The notes under the pieces: generated by a model
The model's database searches: none
What the model was told of the DNA's origin: nothing
The model's input: only the letters and a program-made list of their open reading frames with translations
In this document: piece after piece, positions 52,847 through 60,989 of the stretch
Layout of the letters: every line of letters begins with the position of its first letter
Position numbering within the stretch: position 1 is the first letter of the stretch
Assembly: GCA_030041385.1 (NCBI GenBank)
Contig: JASHNY010000171.1
Coordinates: forward strand, 60,882 to 124,881
Source of the DNA: Alphaproteobacteria bacterium
GTDB taxonomy: Bacteria > Pseudomonadota > Alphaproteobacteria > ATCC43930 > CGMCC-115725
Reading direction: 5' to 3'
DNA length: 64,000 nt
Program-made: the position numbers and the translations under genes

Positions 52847-53458
52847 AGGCTATCCTCCTTGTCGATGATTGGCGACCTCAAGCGAGGAAGATGCTGGCTC
52901 GTCTCTTTCCTAGATCGCTGGACGCGGGTCTTCGTTCCGCCGCGCCACACGACAAGGCGCACGGGTCGCCTGGCCAACACCAATTGCCGCTGGCGCCAAT
53001 TCCGTCATCGCCGGAGGCCGGCCGCCGTTCCGGCAGCTTCAAGGCCTTAAAAAAACAGCCCCGAGAACCTGCGTCTTTTGCCGAAATTGCATAGCGAGAT
53101 CACGTCACAAATTTGTTTGATGGAGAGGATCGATCGGCCGCGGCGCCACTCGGCCGATGCCGAGGTCCCCGGCCTTTTAACAAAGAGAATGGCGATGAAT
53201 TTGATCGATACGGGAGGCGATCCAGCGGGGATATGACGTCATCACCATCGGCAACCAGCGGTTCGATTCCGCCATCGACGCTCGTGCCGGTGCACGGCGC
53301 TTGCTGACCCCGAGGGTAATGCGTTTGGCGGTTGGCCACCGCACCCCGCCCGCCTTTCCGCCGCCCGAGCCAGATCGATCGAAGTAAGAGGTTGCCGGAG
53401 CAACAAAACAAGTTGTTGCAGCGGCGATCCGAACAAAAGGCTGCAAACGGAGGCAGGC
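52847..53458. other. 612-bp intergenic region, possible gene remnant
   Basis: No intact gene. On the plus strand about 53205-53390 a frame reads REAIQRGYDVITIGNQRFDS and AIDARAGARRLL, which looks like former coding sequence but is closed by an upstream TGA and has no start. Just before the BKACE gene, AACAAGTTGTT (53407-53417) is a 5-1-5 palindrome that could be an operator. The rest shows nothing recognisable. Confidence 0.4.
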
Positions 53459-54562
53459 ATGCACTTCACTGACGACTCCATGTTCCCAGAGAATATGCAC
53501 CCGCTTATCGTCACTGCGGCGCCGTTCGGGCCGCAATGGCTGCCCGGCGATGCCGATATCCCGGTCACCTGGGACGAGCAGGTCCAGACCGCGGTAGATT
53601 GCTGGAATGCCGGCGCCCAGGTGCTGCACGTTCATGTGCGCGATCCTGCAACCGGACACGGTTCAGCCGACTTTGACCAGTACAACCATTTCATCGGACT
53701 GCTGCGCCAGGCCGTGCCTAAAATGATCCTGCAGGTCGGCGGCTCAATTTCGTTCGCGCCGAAAGGCGAATCCCAGAAGGCGAAGTGGCTCGACAATGAC
53801 ACGCGCCATATGCTTGCCGAACTCGATCCAAAGCCGGACAGCGTCACGGTCGCGATCGGCACCACGCTCTGGGATGTCGTTCAGATGTGGAGCAAGGACG
53901 ATATCAGCGGAACACACCTTGAGGACCCGCAGGTCCTGCAGGCCTGGGCGGGCATGGTGGCCGAGGCGGGCCCGGCCTTTTACCTGGAGCATCTCAAACG
54001 CCTGCGCCAGCACCGCATTCAGCCTTACTTCGTCCCCGCTCATGTCCATCAGCTGGAGATCATCGAGCGGCTGATCCGCGCCGGTGCCTATATGGGGCCC
54101 ATGAACGTCGCGTTCTCCGGCTACGGTGGCGGCACGCTCGGGCACAATCCATTCGACTGGATGGAGATGGTGCGGCGCGTTCCGCAGGGTGCGGTCGTGA
54201 CCTTCTGGACCGGCATGCGGTTCAACATCCCGGTCTCGGCGCTCGCTCTGATTCTGGGCCTGCACATCCGCGTCGGCAACGAAGACAACCTGTGGAATGT
54301 AAAGCGGGAGCGGATTTCCTCAGTGAAGCAGGTCGAGGCCGCCGTCCGGCTGTGCGAGCAATATGGGCGCAAGCTCGCCACGCCGGAGGAGGCCCATAAG
54401 ATCATGAAGGTCGGGGTCTGGTACGACACCGTGGAAGAGACGCTACAGCATCTCGGCATGCCGCCGAACCGGAAGGCGGGCGAAACCGGCTTCCTGGTGT
54501 TTGAAACGACGGGAAGAAAGTCTCTTCCGGCGCAGGCTGGCGACTCGCATCCAATCGCCTAA
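53459..54562 (+). CDS. BKACE-family enzyme (beta-keto acid cleavage, DUF849)
   Basis: The 367-residue protein has the BKACE fold marks: PLIVTAAPFGPQW at the start, the zinc-binding HVHVRDPATGHGS (about residues 57-69), LQVGGSISF, VPAHVHQLEIIERLI and FSGYGGGTLGHNPFDW. Family members condense beta-keto acids with acetyl-CoA to give acetoacetate and a CoA ester (for example in lysine or carnitine breakdown). Substrate class cannot be told. The ATG is preceded by GGAGG. It stands alone. A small palindrome upstream may be its operator. Confidence 0.9.
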   Translation: MHFTDDSMFPENMHPLIVTAAPFGPQWLPGDADIPVTWDEQVQTAVDCWNAGAQVLHVHVRDPATGHGSADFDQYNHFIGLLRQAVPKMILQVGGSISFAPKGESQKAKWLDNDTRHMLAELDPKPDSVTVAIGTTLWDVVQMWSKDDISGTHLEDPQVLQAWAGMVAEAGPAFYLEHLKRLRQHRIQPYFVPAHVHQLEIIERLIRAGAYMGPMNVAFSGYGGGTLGHNPFDWMEMVRRVPQGAVVTFWTGMRFNIPVSALALILGLHIRVGNEDNLWNVKRERISSVKQVEAAVRLCEQYGRKLATPEEAHKIMKVGVWYDTVEETLQHLGMPPNRKAGETGFLVFETTGRKSLPAQAGDSHPIA

Positions 54563-54777
54563 TGCATGGTGCCTCCGGCACAAGCGGTCGATAGGCAACG
54601 GTGCGTGGCCCGGCCATGTCTCCGGCCGGTCCGACCAGGTCGCGTGGAAGCAGTCGTGGCTTCCGGGCCTGCCCCGGCTGTTGCCGTGAGCCCGGAATGA
54701 GCGGACATGTCAAGCCGAGACACTGCCGCATCGAGCAACCGCTTGAGTGCGCGAGCGCGACCTGCTAGGCATTGCGC

Positions 54778-54945
54778 GTCATTGGGGAGTAGCCGCCCGC
54801 CTTGGCGGGGCTTGCGTCAACACACTTGGCCTGACGGCTGTGGCGCAGGCAGACCTGATCGGTTTGGCGAGACCTTTGGCATCAGCTGCCTCAACCGGGT
54901 CGGGCGGAGGCGGCGGTGCCTGGGTTGTCTCGCACCCGACCCCGA
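54778..54945 (+). promoter_or_regulatory. yybP-ykoY (manganese) riboswitch
   Basis: TTGGGGAGTAGCC (54783-54795), GCGTCAACACACTTGGC (54814-54830) and GGCGAGACCTTTGG (54866-54879) are the conserved parts of the yybP-ykoY Mn2+-sensing RNA in the right order and spacing. The rest of the leader runs to the GTG of the GDT1-family gene at 54960 and contains GC-rich stretches that could form the expression platform. The ORF track's frame from 54747 translates this RNA and should not be used as the gene start. End points are approximate. Confidence 0.85.
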
Positions 54946-54959
54946 ATGGCGGCGCTGCC

Positions 54960-55523
54960 GTGGAAGCCTTCCTCGTCTCGACGATGGTCGTCGGTCTCGC
55001 CGAGATCGGCGACAAGACGCAAATCCTCTCGATGATCCTTGCGGCCCGGTTTCACCGGCCGCTGCCGATCATTTTCGGCATCCTGTTCGCGACAATCGCC
55101 AACCATTCCGCCGCCGGCCTCGCCGGAACACTGTTCGGAAGCTTTCTCGCGGGACCGTGGATGCGCTGGGTACTCGGGATTTCGTTCCTGAGCGTCGCGG
55201 TCTGGGCGCTTTTCCCTGACAAATACGAGGGTGACGCGCGGGCGATCAGCCGGGCGGGCGCCTTCATGTCCACCCTGGTCGCATTTTTCCTCGCCGAGAT
55301 CGGCGACAAGACCCAGATCGCGACCGTGGGTCTCGCGGCCCGGTTTGAGCAGTTCGATCCCGTAGTGGCGGGAACGACGCTCGGGATGATGCTCGCGAAT
55401 GTCCCTGTCGTGGTCATCGGCGACCGGCTCGCGGGCAAGCTGCCGGTCAAGGCAATACGGATCACCGCCGCTATCGTGTTCGCCGGTCTTGGGGTGCTGA
55501 CGCTCGCCCGTGTCCGCGCGTAG
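54960..55523 (+). CDS. GDT1/TMEM165 (UPF0016) family cation transporter, probable Mn2+ exporter
   Basis: The GTG at 54960 gives the typical N-terminus (V/M)EAFLVSTMVVGLAEIGDKTQ and 187 residues, the normal family length. Both E-x-G-D-K-T repeats are present: GLAEIGDKTQILSMI (about residue 15) and FLAEIGDKTQIATVGLAARF (about 115). These form the cation site of the two three-helix halves. Bacterial relatives (MneA, Mnx) export manganese. The upstream yybP-ykoY riboswitch, which switches on genes at high Mn2+, strongly supports the same role here. Confidence 0.93.
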   Translation: MEAFLVSTMVVGLAEIGDKTQILSMILAARFHRPLPIIFGILFATIANHSAAGLAGTLFGSFLAGPWMRWVLGISFLSVAVWALFPDKYEGDARAISRAGAFMSTLVAFFLAEIGDKTQIATVGLAARFEQFDPVVAGTTLGMMLANVPVVVIGDRLAGKLPVKAIRITAAIVFAGLGVLTLARVRA

Positions 55524-55643
55524 CTCCGCGGCCATCACCTCCCCAGCTTCGGAAGGTTGCCGCACCGGGTTTCCCGATCGGTCATCAGGACGCGCGGCAT
55601 CGCTTTGTGGTAGAGAGCCCAACTGTGCTGGTAGGAGATAATA

Positions 55644-56957
55644 ATGGCTCTCGCCGAACCCGGTGGCACATCGTTTCTCGATGCCCTGCGCGACAGGACC
55701 GACCACATCCTTGACGCCTGTACCCGCTGCGGCAAATGCGTGGCGGCGTGCCCGATGGTCGAACCGGCCGGGCTCGATCCGGCGGACGCGACCGAGATCG
55801 TCACCGGGGTGCTCGACCTGCTGGCTGGCGGCGCCGGCACCAAGGACGCGGAGCGCTGGGCGCAGGTGTGCACGAACAGCGGAAAGTGCATTCCGGCCTG
55901 CGATTACGGCATCAACCCGCGCTTCATGGTCAACATGGCGCGGATCGCGGCGAAGGCAAAACTCGGCGCCGACAAGGTGCGTCGCGCGGCCAACGAATAT
56001 TTCAACGCGATGGGGCGCAGCACCCGCACGATCGCGCGGCTGCAGCTGCCGCCCGAGGTGCTGGCGCGCATCAGCCCGCCGCTGCGGGCCGCCGAGGAAT
56101 ACGAGAGGGTGCCGGAAATCGTCTTCTATACCGGCTGCAACGTCATCAAGACACCGCATATCGCGTTGCTGGTATTGGAGGTGCTGGACGCGCTGGGAGT
56201 GAGCTATGAGGTGATGGGCGGCACCGCGGCCTGCTGCGGCATCCAGCAGTTCAAGCGCGGCGACGCCAAAACCGCAGGGCGCGTCTCGTACAACACGATC
56301 GACCGGTTGAGCCGGCCCGGCGCTTCGCGGGTCGTCGCATGGTGCCCCAGCTGCCAGATCCAGATCGCCGAGGTGGCGCTTCCTGCCTATCGCGAGACAT
56401 TCGGCACCGTGCCCTTCGACATGAACCCGATCGCCGAGTTCTTTGCCGAGCGGCTTGACGACCTCGGCCGCCTGTTCGTGCATCCGGTCAACAAGCGCGT
56501 GGCGCTGCAGGAGCGCTCGGCGCTGCCGAATGTCATGGCGGCGATCAAGCGGGTGCTGCGGGCGATCCCCGGCCTCGAGGTCGTCGAGCTCGATGTGCCG
56601 ATCCTCAGCACGCAGGCCAGTCACCTCTCGGTCGTGCCGGAGTTCAAGGCCGAACTGCGCGAGCGCGAGTTCCGCGCCGCCGCCGAGGCCGGCGTGACCA
56701 CCTTCGCGTCGATCTTCCACGCCTGTCACCGCGAGCTGATCGCCTATCAGCCGCAGGTGTCGTTTGAGCTGATCAACTTCATGGAGCTGATCGGCGAGAG
56801 CATGGGCATCCACGTGCCCGACCTCTATAAGCGGCTGCGCCTGATCGGCGACATCGACACGATCATCGCCGACAGCGCCGATCTGATCGCCGCCCATAGC
56901 CTCGATCTCGACACGGTCCGCGACGTGCTGGCGCGGGATATGGCGGGCGCCGGCTGA
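55644..56957 (+). CDS. Iron-sulfur protein with CCG domains (heterodisulfide reductase/GlpC-like)
   Basis: The 437-residue protein opens with a ferredoxin motif CTRCGKCVAACPM (about residue 26). A second, incomplete motif CTNSGKCIPACDYG follows (about 76), where the second Cys of CxxCxxCxxxC is missing. Two cysteine-rich CCG-type units follow: ACCGIQQFKRGD and WCPSCQIQIAE (about 190-240), and a last FHACHREL (about 352). Such proteins pass electrons between an oxidoreductase partner and quinone or thiols. No flavin or dehydrogenase subunit is adjacent. ATG is preceded by GGAGAT. Physiological partner unknown. Confidence 0.86.
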   Translation: MALAEPGGTSFLDALRDRTDHILDACTRCGKCVAACPMVEPAGLDPADATEIVTGVLDLLAGGAGTKDAERWAQVCTNSGKCIPACDYGINPRFMVNMARIAAKAKLGADKVRRAANEYFNAMGRSTRTIARLQLPPEVLARISPPLRAAEEYERVPEIVFYTGCNVIKTPHIALLVLEVLDALGVSYEVMGGTAACCGIQQFKRGDAKTAGRVSYNTIDRLSRPGASRVVAWCPSCQIQIAEVALPAYRETFGTVPFDMNPIAEFFAERLDDLGRLFVHPVNKRVALQERSALPNVMAAIKRVLRAIPGLEVVELDVPILSTQASHLSVVPEFKAELREREFRAAAEAGVTTFASIFHACHRELIAYQPQVSFELINFMELIGESMGIHVPDLYKRLRLIGDIDTIIADSADLIAAHSLDLDTVRDVLARDMAGAG

Positions 56958-56971
56958 GCCGGGTCGCGGGT

Positions 56972-58261
56972 TCAGCCGCGCTGCTCTTGTCCGATCGGCT
57001 CCGCAACCGCGAGGGCGAGCGCGTCGTCGCCCGGAATGCGCCAGCGCGCGGTCAGCAGGTCGAAGGCGACGAGGCATAGGGCCGACAGAACGAATGTCGA
57101 CGGGATGCCGACAAGGCTGGCGACAAGGCCCCACACCGCGCTGCCGAGCGCCATCATGCCGTTGAACACGATCATGAAGATCGACAGGCCGCGGGCCCGC
57201 ACCCAGGCCGGCAAGGCCGTCTGGGCGGCGACGTTGACCGTGGCGACGACCGCGACCCAGGCGATACCGGAGGCGAGCAACACGGGAACCGCGCTCCACA
57301 GCGTATGGCACGCCGCGAGGGCCGCGAGCAGGCAGGCGGAAGCGACGCTGCCCGCCCGCGCGATCCGGTTCGGGGTGAAGCGGGCCCGCCAGCGCGGCAG
57401 CAAGACCACCGAGACGATGCCGCCGATGCCGAGACAGCCCAGCAGCAGCCCATAGGTTCCGGCGCCGCCGCCGACCTGATTGCGCGCGATCAGCGGCAGC
57501 AGCGAGAAGTACAGGCTGGCGCAGAAGGCGTAGCCGCCGGAACGGATCAATGTGGCGCGCGTTTCCGGCGCACCCAGCGTGTGGCGCAGGCCGCTGACGG
57601 CGGCGCCAACGATCCATTCGCCGCGCGCCGCCTGCGGCAGCGGCGACAGCCAGCGCAGCAGCAATACGACCACCGCAATGTAAAAGAGGCCGTTGAGGAA
57701 AAATGGCGCCGCGGTGCCGCAATACAGGATCAACGCGCCGCCGAGCGCCGGCCCGATCACCCGCGCCACATTGATCCCGATGCTGTTGAGCGACACCGCC
57801 GGGGCGAGCTCATGGCGCGGCACGAGGTCGGGCACGATGGCCTGGAATACCGGCATGGCGAACGCAAGCAACGTGCCGAACAGAAAGGAGGCGACGAGGA
57901 TGACGGCAGCGGTGGTCAGGCCGAGCGCGGTCGAGAATGCGAGCAGCAACGTCGCCGCCACCAAACCGACATGAAGCATGACGAGAAGCCGCCGCCGGTC
58001 GACGATATCGCCGACCACGCCGGCCGGCAGCGCGAACAGGAATACCGGGAGGCTCGCCGCCGTCTGCACCAGGGTCACCATGACCGGCGTCGGCCGCAGG
58101 TCGGTCATCAGCCACGCGGTCCCCACATTGCCGAGCCAGATGCCGACATTGGACGCAACGCTCGCCAGCCAGACGGCGCGGAAAATCGGGATCGCCAGCG
58201 GCGTCAACGACGACGGCGTGCTTGGCCGCAGCGGAGACGGCCTCGTATCGGTCATCGGCAA
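56972..58261 (-). CDS. MFS transporter (EntS/DUF894-like)
   Basis: The 429-residue protein has twelve predicted membrane helices and the MFS motif A variant GDIVDRRRLLVMLHV after helix 2 (about residue 85). The N-terminal IPIFRAVWLASVASNVGIWLGNVGTAWLM and the NGLFYIAVVVLL segment fit the MFS_3/enterobactin-exporter-like group. The segment LAPAVSLNSIGINVARVIGPALGGAL is typical. It probably exports a small organic molecule. The gene converges on the Fe-S protein gene and is divergent from the glycosyltransferase gene. Confidence 0.88.
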   Translation of the reverse strand: MPMTDTRPSPLRPSTPSSLTPLAIPIFRAVWLASVASNVGIWLGNVGTAWLMTDLRPTPVMVTLVQTAASLPVFLFALPAGVVGDIVDRRRLLVMLHVGLVAATLLLAFSTALGLTTAAVILVASFLFGTLLAFAMPVFQAIVPDLVPRHELAPAVSLNSIGINVARVIGPALGGALILYCGTAAPFFLNGLFYIAVVVLLLRWLSPLPQAARGEWIVGAAVSGLRHTLGAPETRATLIRSGGYAFCASLYFSLLPLIARNQVGGGAGTYGLLLGCLGIGGIVSVVLLPRWRARFTPNRIARAGSVASACLLAALAACHTLWSAVPVLLASGIAWVAVVATVNVAAQTALPAWVRARGLSIFMIVFNGMMALGSAVWGLVASLVGIPSTFVLSALCLVAFDLLTARWRIPGDDALALAVAEPIGQEQRG

Positions 58262-58474
58262 CCTCGCGCGTTTCTTCTTGCGTTCGACCGGCCACAGCCG
58301 GCTCCGTCACAGGGGCCACGCATCGAATAGCGGGAGGCGAGGCGCGCGACAATGCCCCGTCGGGCGATGGCAGTGCCATGACTGTTGCCGCACGACGTTC
58401 ATCTTGCGGTCACCGAGCGGCAACACGACCGGCCTATATGGTGTCCGCCCATCAATTTCGCGCTATGGGTGGAG

Positions 58475-59620
58475 ATGGCTTCAGCAATCTGGGCGGCCGG
58501 GGTCTGCGTCACGGCCACCCTGTTTCACCTCGCCAGCATCGCCATTGCCGCAACGAGGTGTACAGGCCGGCCGGGCCGGGCACCTTGGGCGGCCGATGCG
58601 CCGCCGGTCACGATCGTGCGCCCGCTCTGCGGCATCGACAATTTCGCCGAGGAGACGCTGGCTTCGACGTTCCGGCTCGATTATCCGGATTACGAGGTCA
58701 TCTTCTGCCTGGCCCGCGCCGACGACCCGGTGGCGCCGCTGGCGCGCCGGCTGATCGCCGCGCATCCACGGGTTCCGGCGCGGCTGTTGATCGGCGCCGA
58801 CGCGAGCAGCGCCAACCCCAAGCTCAACAACGTCGTCAAGGGCTGGGACGCCGCGCGCCATGCTTGGATCATCCTCGCCGACAGCAACGTGCTGCTGCCG
58901 CCCGACTACATCCAGCGCATGCGGGCGGCCTGGCGCAGCGACACCGGCCTTGTCTGCTCGGTGCCGGTCGCCGCGCGCCCGGGAAATTTCTGGGCCGAGC
59001 TCGAATGCGCCTTTCTGAATACGTTCGAGGCGCGCTGGGAATATGCCGCCGATACGCTCGGGCTCGGCTTCGCCCAGGGCAAGAACATGCTGTTCCGGCG
59101 CGACATCGTCGAGCGCGGCGGCGGCATTCGCGTGCTCGGCGCCGAGTTGGCCGAGGACGCCGCGGCGACGAAGCTGGTGCGCCGCGCCGGCCTGCGCGTG
59201 CGCCTCATTGACAACCCGTTTGCGCAGCCGCTCGGGGATCGCGCCGCCGGCGAGGTATGGCGGCGGCAATTGCGCTGGTCGCGGCTGCGGCGGATGACGT
59301 TTCCGCTGTATTTCCTGCCCGAGCTATTGCTGGGAATAGTGCCGCCGCTCGCGGCGGGAAGCTATGCCGCGGCCATGGCGGGGCTCGGCGCGGGCCTGTT
59401 CGCCGCGCTGTTCTGCCCGCTGTGGGTCGGCGCCGAATGGCTGCTGGCGCGGCATGCCGGCTGGCACGCCTCGTGGCGGCTGGCGCTGGCGTTTCTGCTG
59501 CGCGACCTGCTGCTGCCGGCGTTGTGGCTCGGCGCCTGGGCGGACCGCTTCGCCTGGCGCGGCACCGAGATGCAGGGCGGCGTCGCCGCCCGCGCACCGG
59601 CCGATCGGGTCGCGGTGTGA
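58475..59620 (+). CDS. Glycosyltransferase family 21/2 (ceramide glucosyltransferase or HpnI-like)
   Basis: Start is uncertain: ATG at 58475 (381 residues) opens on the first membrane helix, a GTG at 58469 or the track's 58385 being alternatives. The GT core has VTIVRPLCGIDNFAEETLAS, FRLDYPDYEVIFCLA, ASSANPKLNNVVKGWDAA, then ILADSNVLLPPDYI (D2) and LGAELAEDAAATKL (D3), with RRQLRWSRLRR as the (Q/R)xxRW motif. C-terminal membrane helices follow. This is the ceramide-glucosyltransferase group, which includes the hopanoid enzyme HpnI. The UPF0104 gene overlaps its stop by one base. Confidence 0.86.
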   Translation: MASAIWAAGVCVTATLFHLASIAIAATRCTGRPGRAPWAADAPPVTIVRPLCGIDNFAEETLASTFRLDYPDYEVIFCLARADDPVAPLARRLIAAHPRVPARLLIGADASSANPKLNNVVKGWDAARHAWIILADSNVLLPPDYIQRMRAAWRSDTGLVCSVPVAARPGNFWAELECAFLNTFEARWEYAADTLGLGFAQGKNMLFRRDIVERGGGIRVLGAELAEDAAATKLVRRAGLRVRLIDNPFAQPLGDRAAGEVWRRQLRWSRLRRMTFPLYFLPELLLGIVPPLAAGSYAAAMAGLGAGLFAALFCPLWVGAEWLLARHAGWHASWRLALAFLLRDLLLPALWLGAWADRFAWRGTEMQGGVAARAPADRVAV

Positions 59621-60558
59621 TGCGCCTGGCCGGGCGACGCCCCGGCCTTGCGGTGTTCGCGGCGCTGTTAGCCGCCGGCCTGGTCGTCGGCGCCGCGAAC
59701 CAGGGGATGCACGGGCTCAGCTACCGCGCCGTCGTCGCCAGCCTGCAGGCGATGCCCGCCCGGGCGCTCGCCGCCGCGGTTCTGGCCACCGCGATCGGCT
59801 ATGCGGTGCTGGTCGCGAACGATCTGTCGGCGCTGTGCTATGCCCGGGCGGCGCCGCCGCTGGCGACGACCGTCTTCGCCTCGTTCTGCGGATACGCGCT
59901 CGGCAACTTCATCGGCCTGGGCGCGCTGTCGGGAGGCGCGGCGCGCTACCGGATCTATGCGGCGGCCGGCCTCTCCGGACCGACGATCGCCCGGGTCACG
60001 GTTTTCATCGCCGCCGCGTTCGGGATCGGCGCCGCGGAGACGATCGCCCTCGGCCTCGCCTTCCGCGCGCACGCGGTGGCGCAGCTCTGCGCCCTGCCCT
60101 GCGGCCCGCTGCGGGCCGCCGCGGTCGCGGTGCTCGGCCTCACGATCGTCGTGCTGTTCGCCTGCCGGGGCGAGAGGCGCAGCCTCCGGCTGGGGCGGCT
60201 CAACGTCGAATTGCCGGGGTCACGCCTCCTCCTCGCCCAGATCGCGGTCACGACGGCCGACATCGCGGCGGCGGCCTTGGCCTTGTGGGTATTATTGCCG
60301 CCGACGGCAATCGATTTTCCGACCTTCGTCACGATCTACGCCGCGGCCCTGTGGCTCGGCGTCATCAGCCACGCGCCGGGCGGCCTCGGCGTCTTTGACG
60401 CGGCGCTCATTTACACCATCGGCAGCGGGCACTCGTCGAACGCCGTCGCGGCCGCGCTGGTCGCCTATCGCGCGATCTATTTCGTGGTGCCGTTTGCGCT
60501 TGCCGCGGTGCTGCTCACCGGCGCCGAGATCAGGCGCTCGCTGGCGCGATGCCGGTAG
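59620..60558 (+). CDS. UPF0104/lysylphosphatidylglycerol-synthase TM-region family protein
   Basis: The ATG at 59620 overlaps the glycosyltransferase stop by one base (TGATG), so the start at 59257 in the track is rejected; the protein has 312 residues. About eight membrane helices are visible, with FCGYALGNFIGLGALSGGAARYRIYAAAG (about residue 90), a segment shared with the N-terminal flippase domain of MprF, and GVISHAPGGLGVFDAALIYTIG near the end. The catalytic synthase domain of MprF is missing. With the preceding gene it likely handles a glycolipid, for instance translocation. Confidence 0.86.
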   Translation: MRLAGRRPGLAVFAALLAAGLVVGAANQGMHGLSYRAVVASLQAMPARALAAAVLATAIGYAVLVANDLSALCYARAAPPLATTVFASFCGYALGNFIGLGALSGGAARYRIYAAAGLSGPTIARVTVFIAAAFGIGAAETIALGLAFRAHAVAQLCALPCGPLRAAAVAVLGLTIVVLFACRGERRSLRLGRLNVELPGSRLLLAQIAVTTADIAAAALALWVLLPPTAIDFPTFVTIYAAALWLGVISHAPGGLGVFDAALIYTIGSGHSSNAVAAALVAYRAIYFVVPFALAAVLLTGAEIRRSLARCR

Positions 60559-60645
60559 CGCCGACCATTATGAGAATGATCGGCGATAACCTGTTGAAAT
60601 AGGCGCAATCATCGGCGATAGTTGCGAGAAAGGGGGGAGCCTTTC

Positions 60646-60876
60646 ATGCACAAGCTCACGATTGCCGCCGCGGTGGCAGCCACGGTGTTGTTCGCCGGTG
60701 CCTTCTCGCTGAACGCCAATGCCGCAGGCGCGGCCGCTGCGATCCCGTCGGCGGTGCCGCAGATGTCCCAGGCGATCCATCCGGCGGCGTGCCGTCATCC
60801 CGGCCCGCATTGCGGCTGGGGTCACCACCTTCGCTGCAGCCGCTGGCACCACCATTGCTGGTGCGCCCCCTGCTGA
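60646..60876 (+). CDS. Small secreted His/Cys-rich peptide
   Basis: The ATG at 60646 behind GGGGGGAG gives 76 residues; the track's version at 60622 adds eight. A clear signal peptide (LTIAAAVAATVLFAGAF, cleavage near NANAAG) is followed by a spacer and a 28-residue tail CRHPGPHCGWGHHLRCSRWHHHCWCAPC (read as CRHPGPHCGWGHH and LRCSRWHHHCWCAPC), with six Cys and six His. Such spacing suggests metal binding or disulfide knots in the periplasm. I do not recognise the family. No partner gene is obvious. Confidence 0.75.
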   Translation: MHKLTIAAAVAATVLFAGAFSLNANAAGAAAAIPSAVPQMSQAIHPAACRHPGPHCGWGHHLRCSRWHHHCWCAPC

Positions 60877-60989
60877 GCCGTTCCGGCGGCGCCCCGGCAA
60901 TGATGCAAGGCGCCGCCTTCCTGCCGTAAGCTCTGGCGTTCGGGCCGAGGCTGGTCTAATCCGGTCGGCCGGGAACGGCGGAGTGTGCG

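Noticed and set aside
54891-57722. 943-residue minus-strand ORF
   Set aside because: Antisense to the GDT1-family gene and the Fe-S protein, both with diagnostic motifs.
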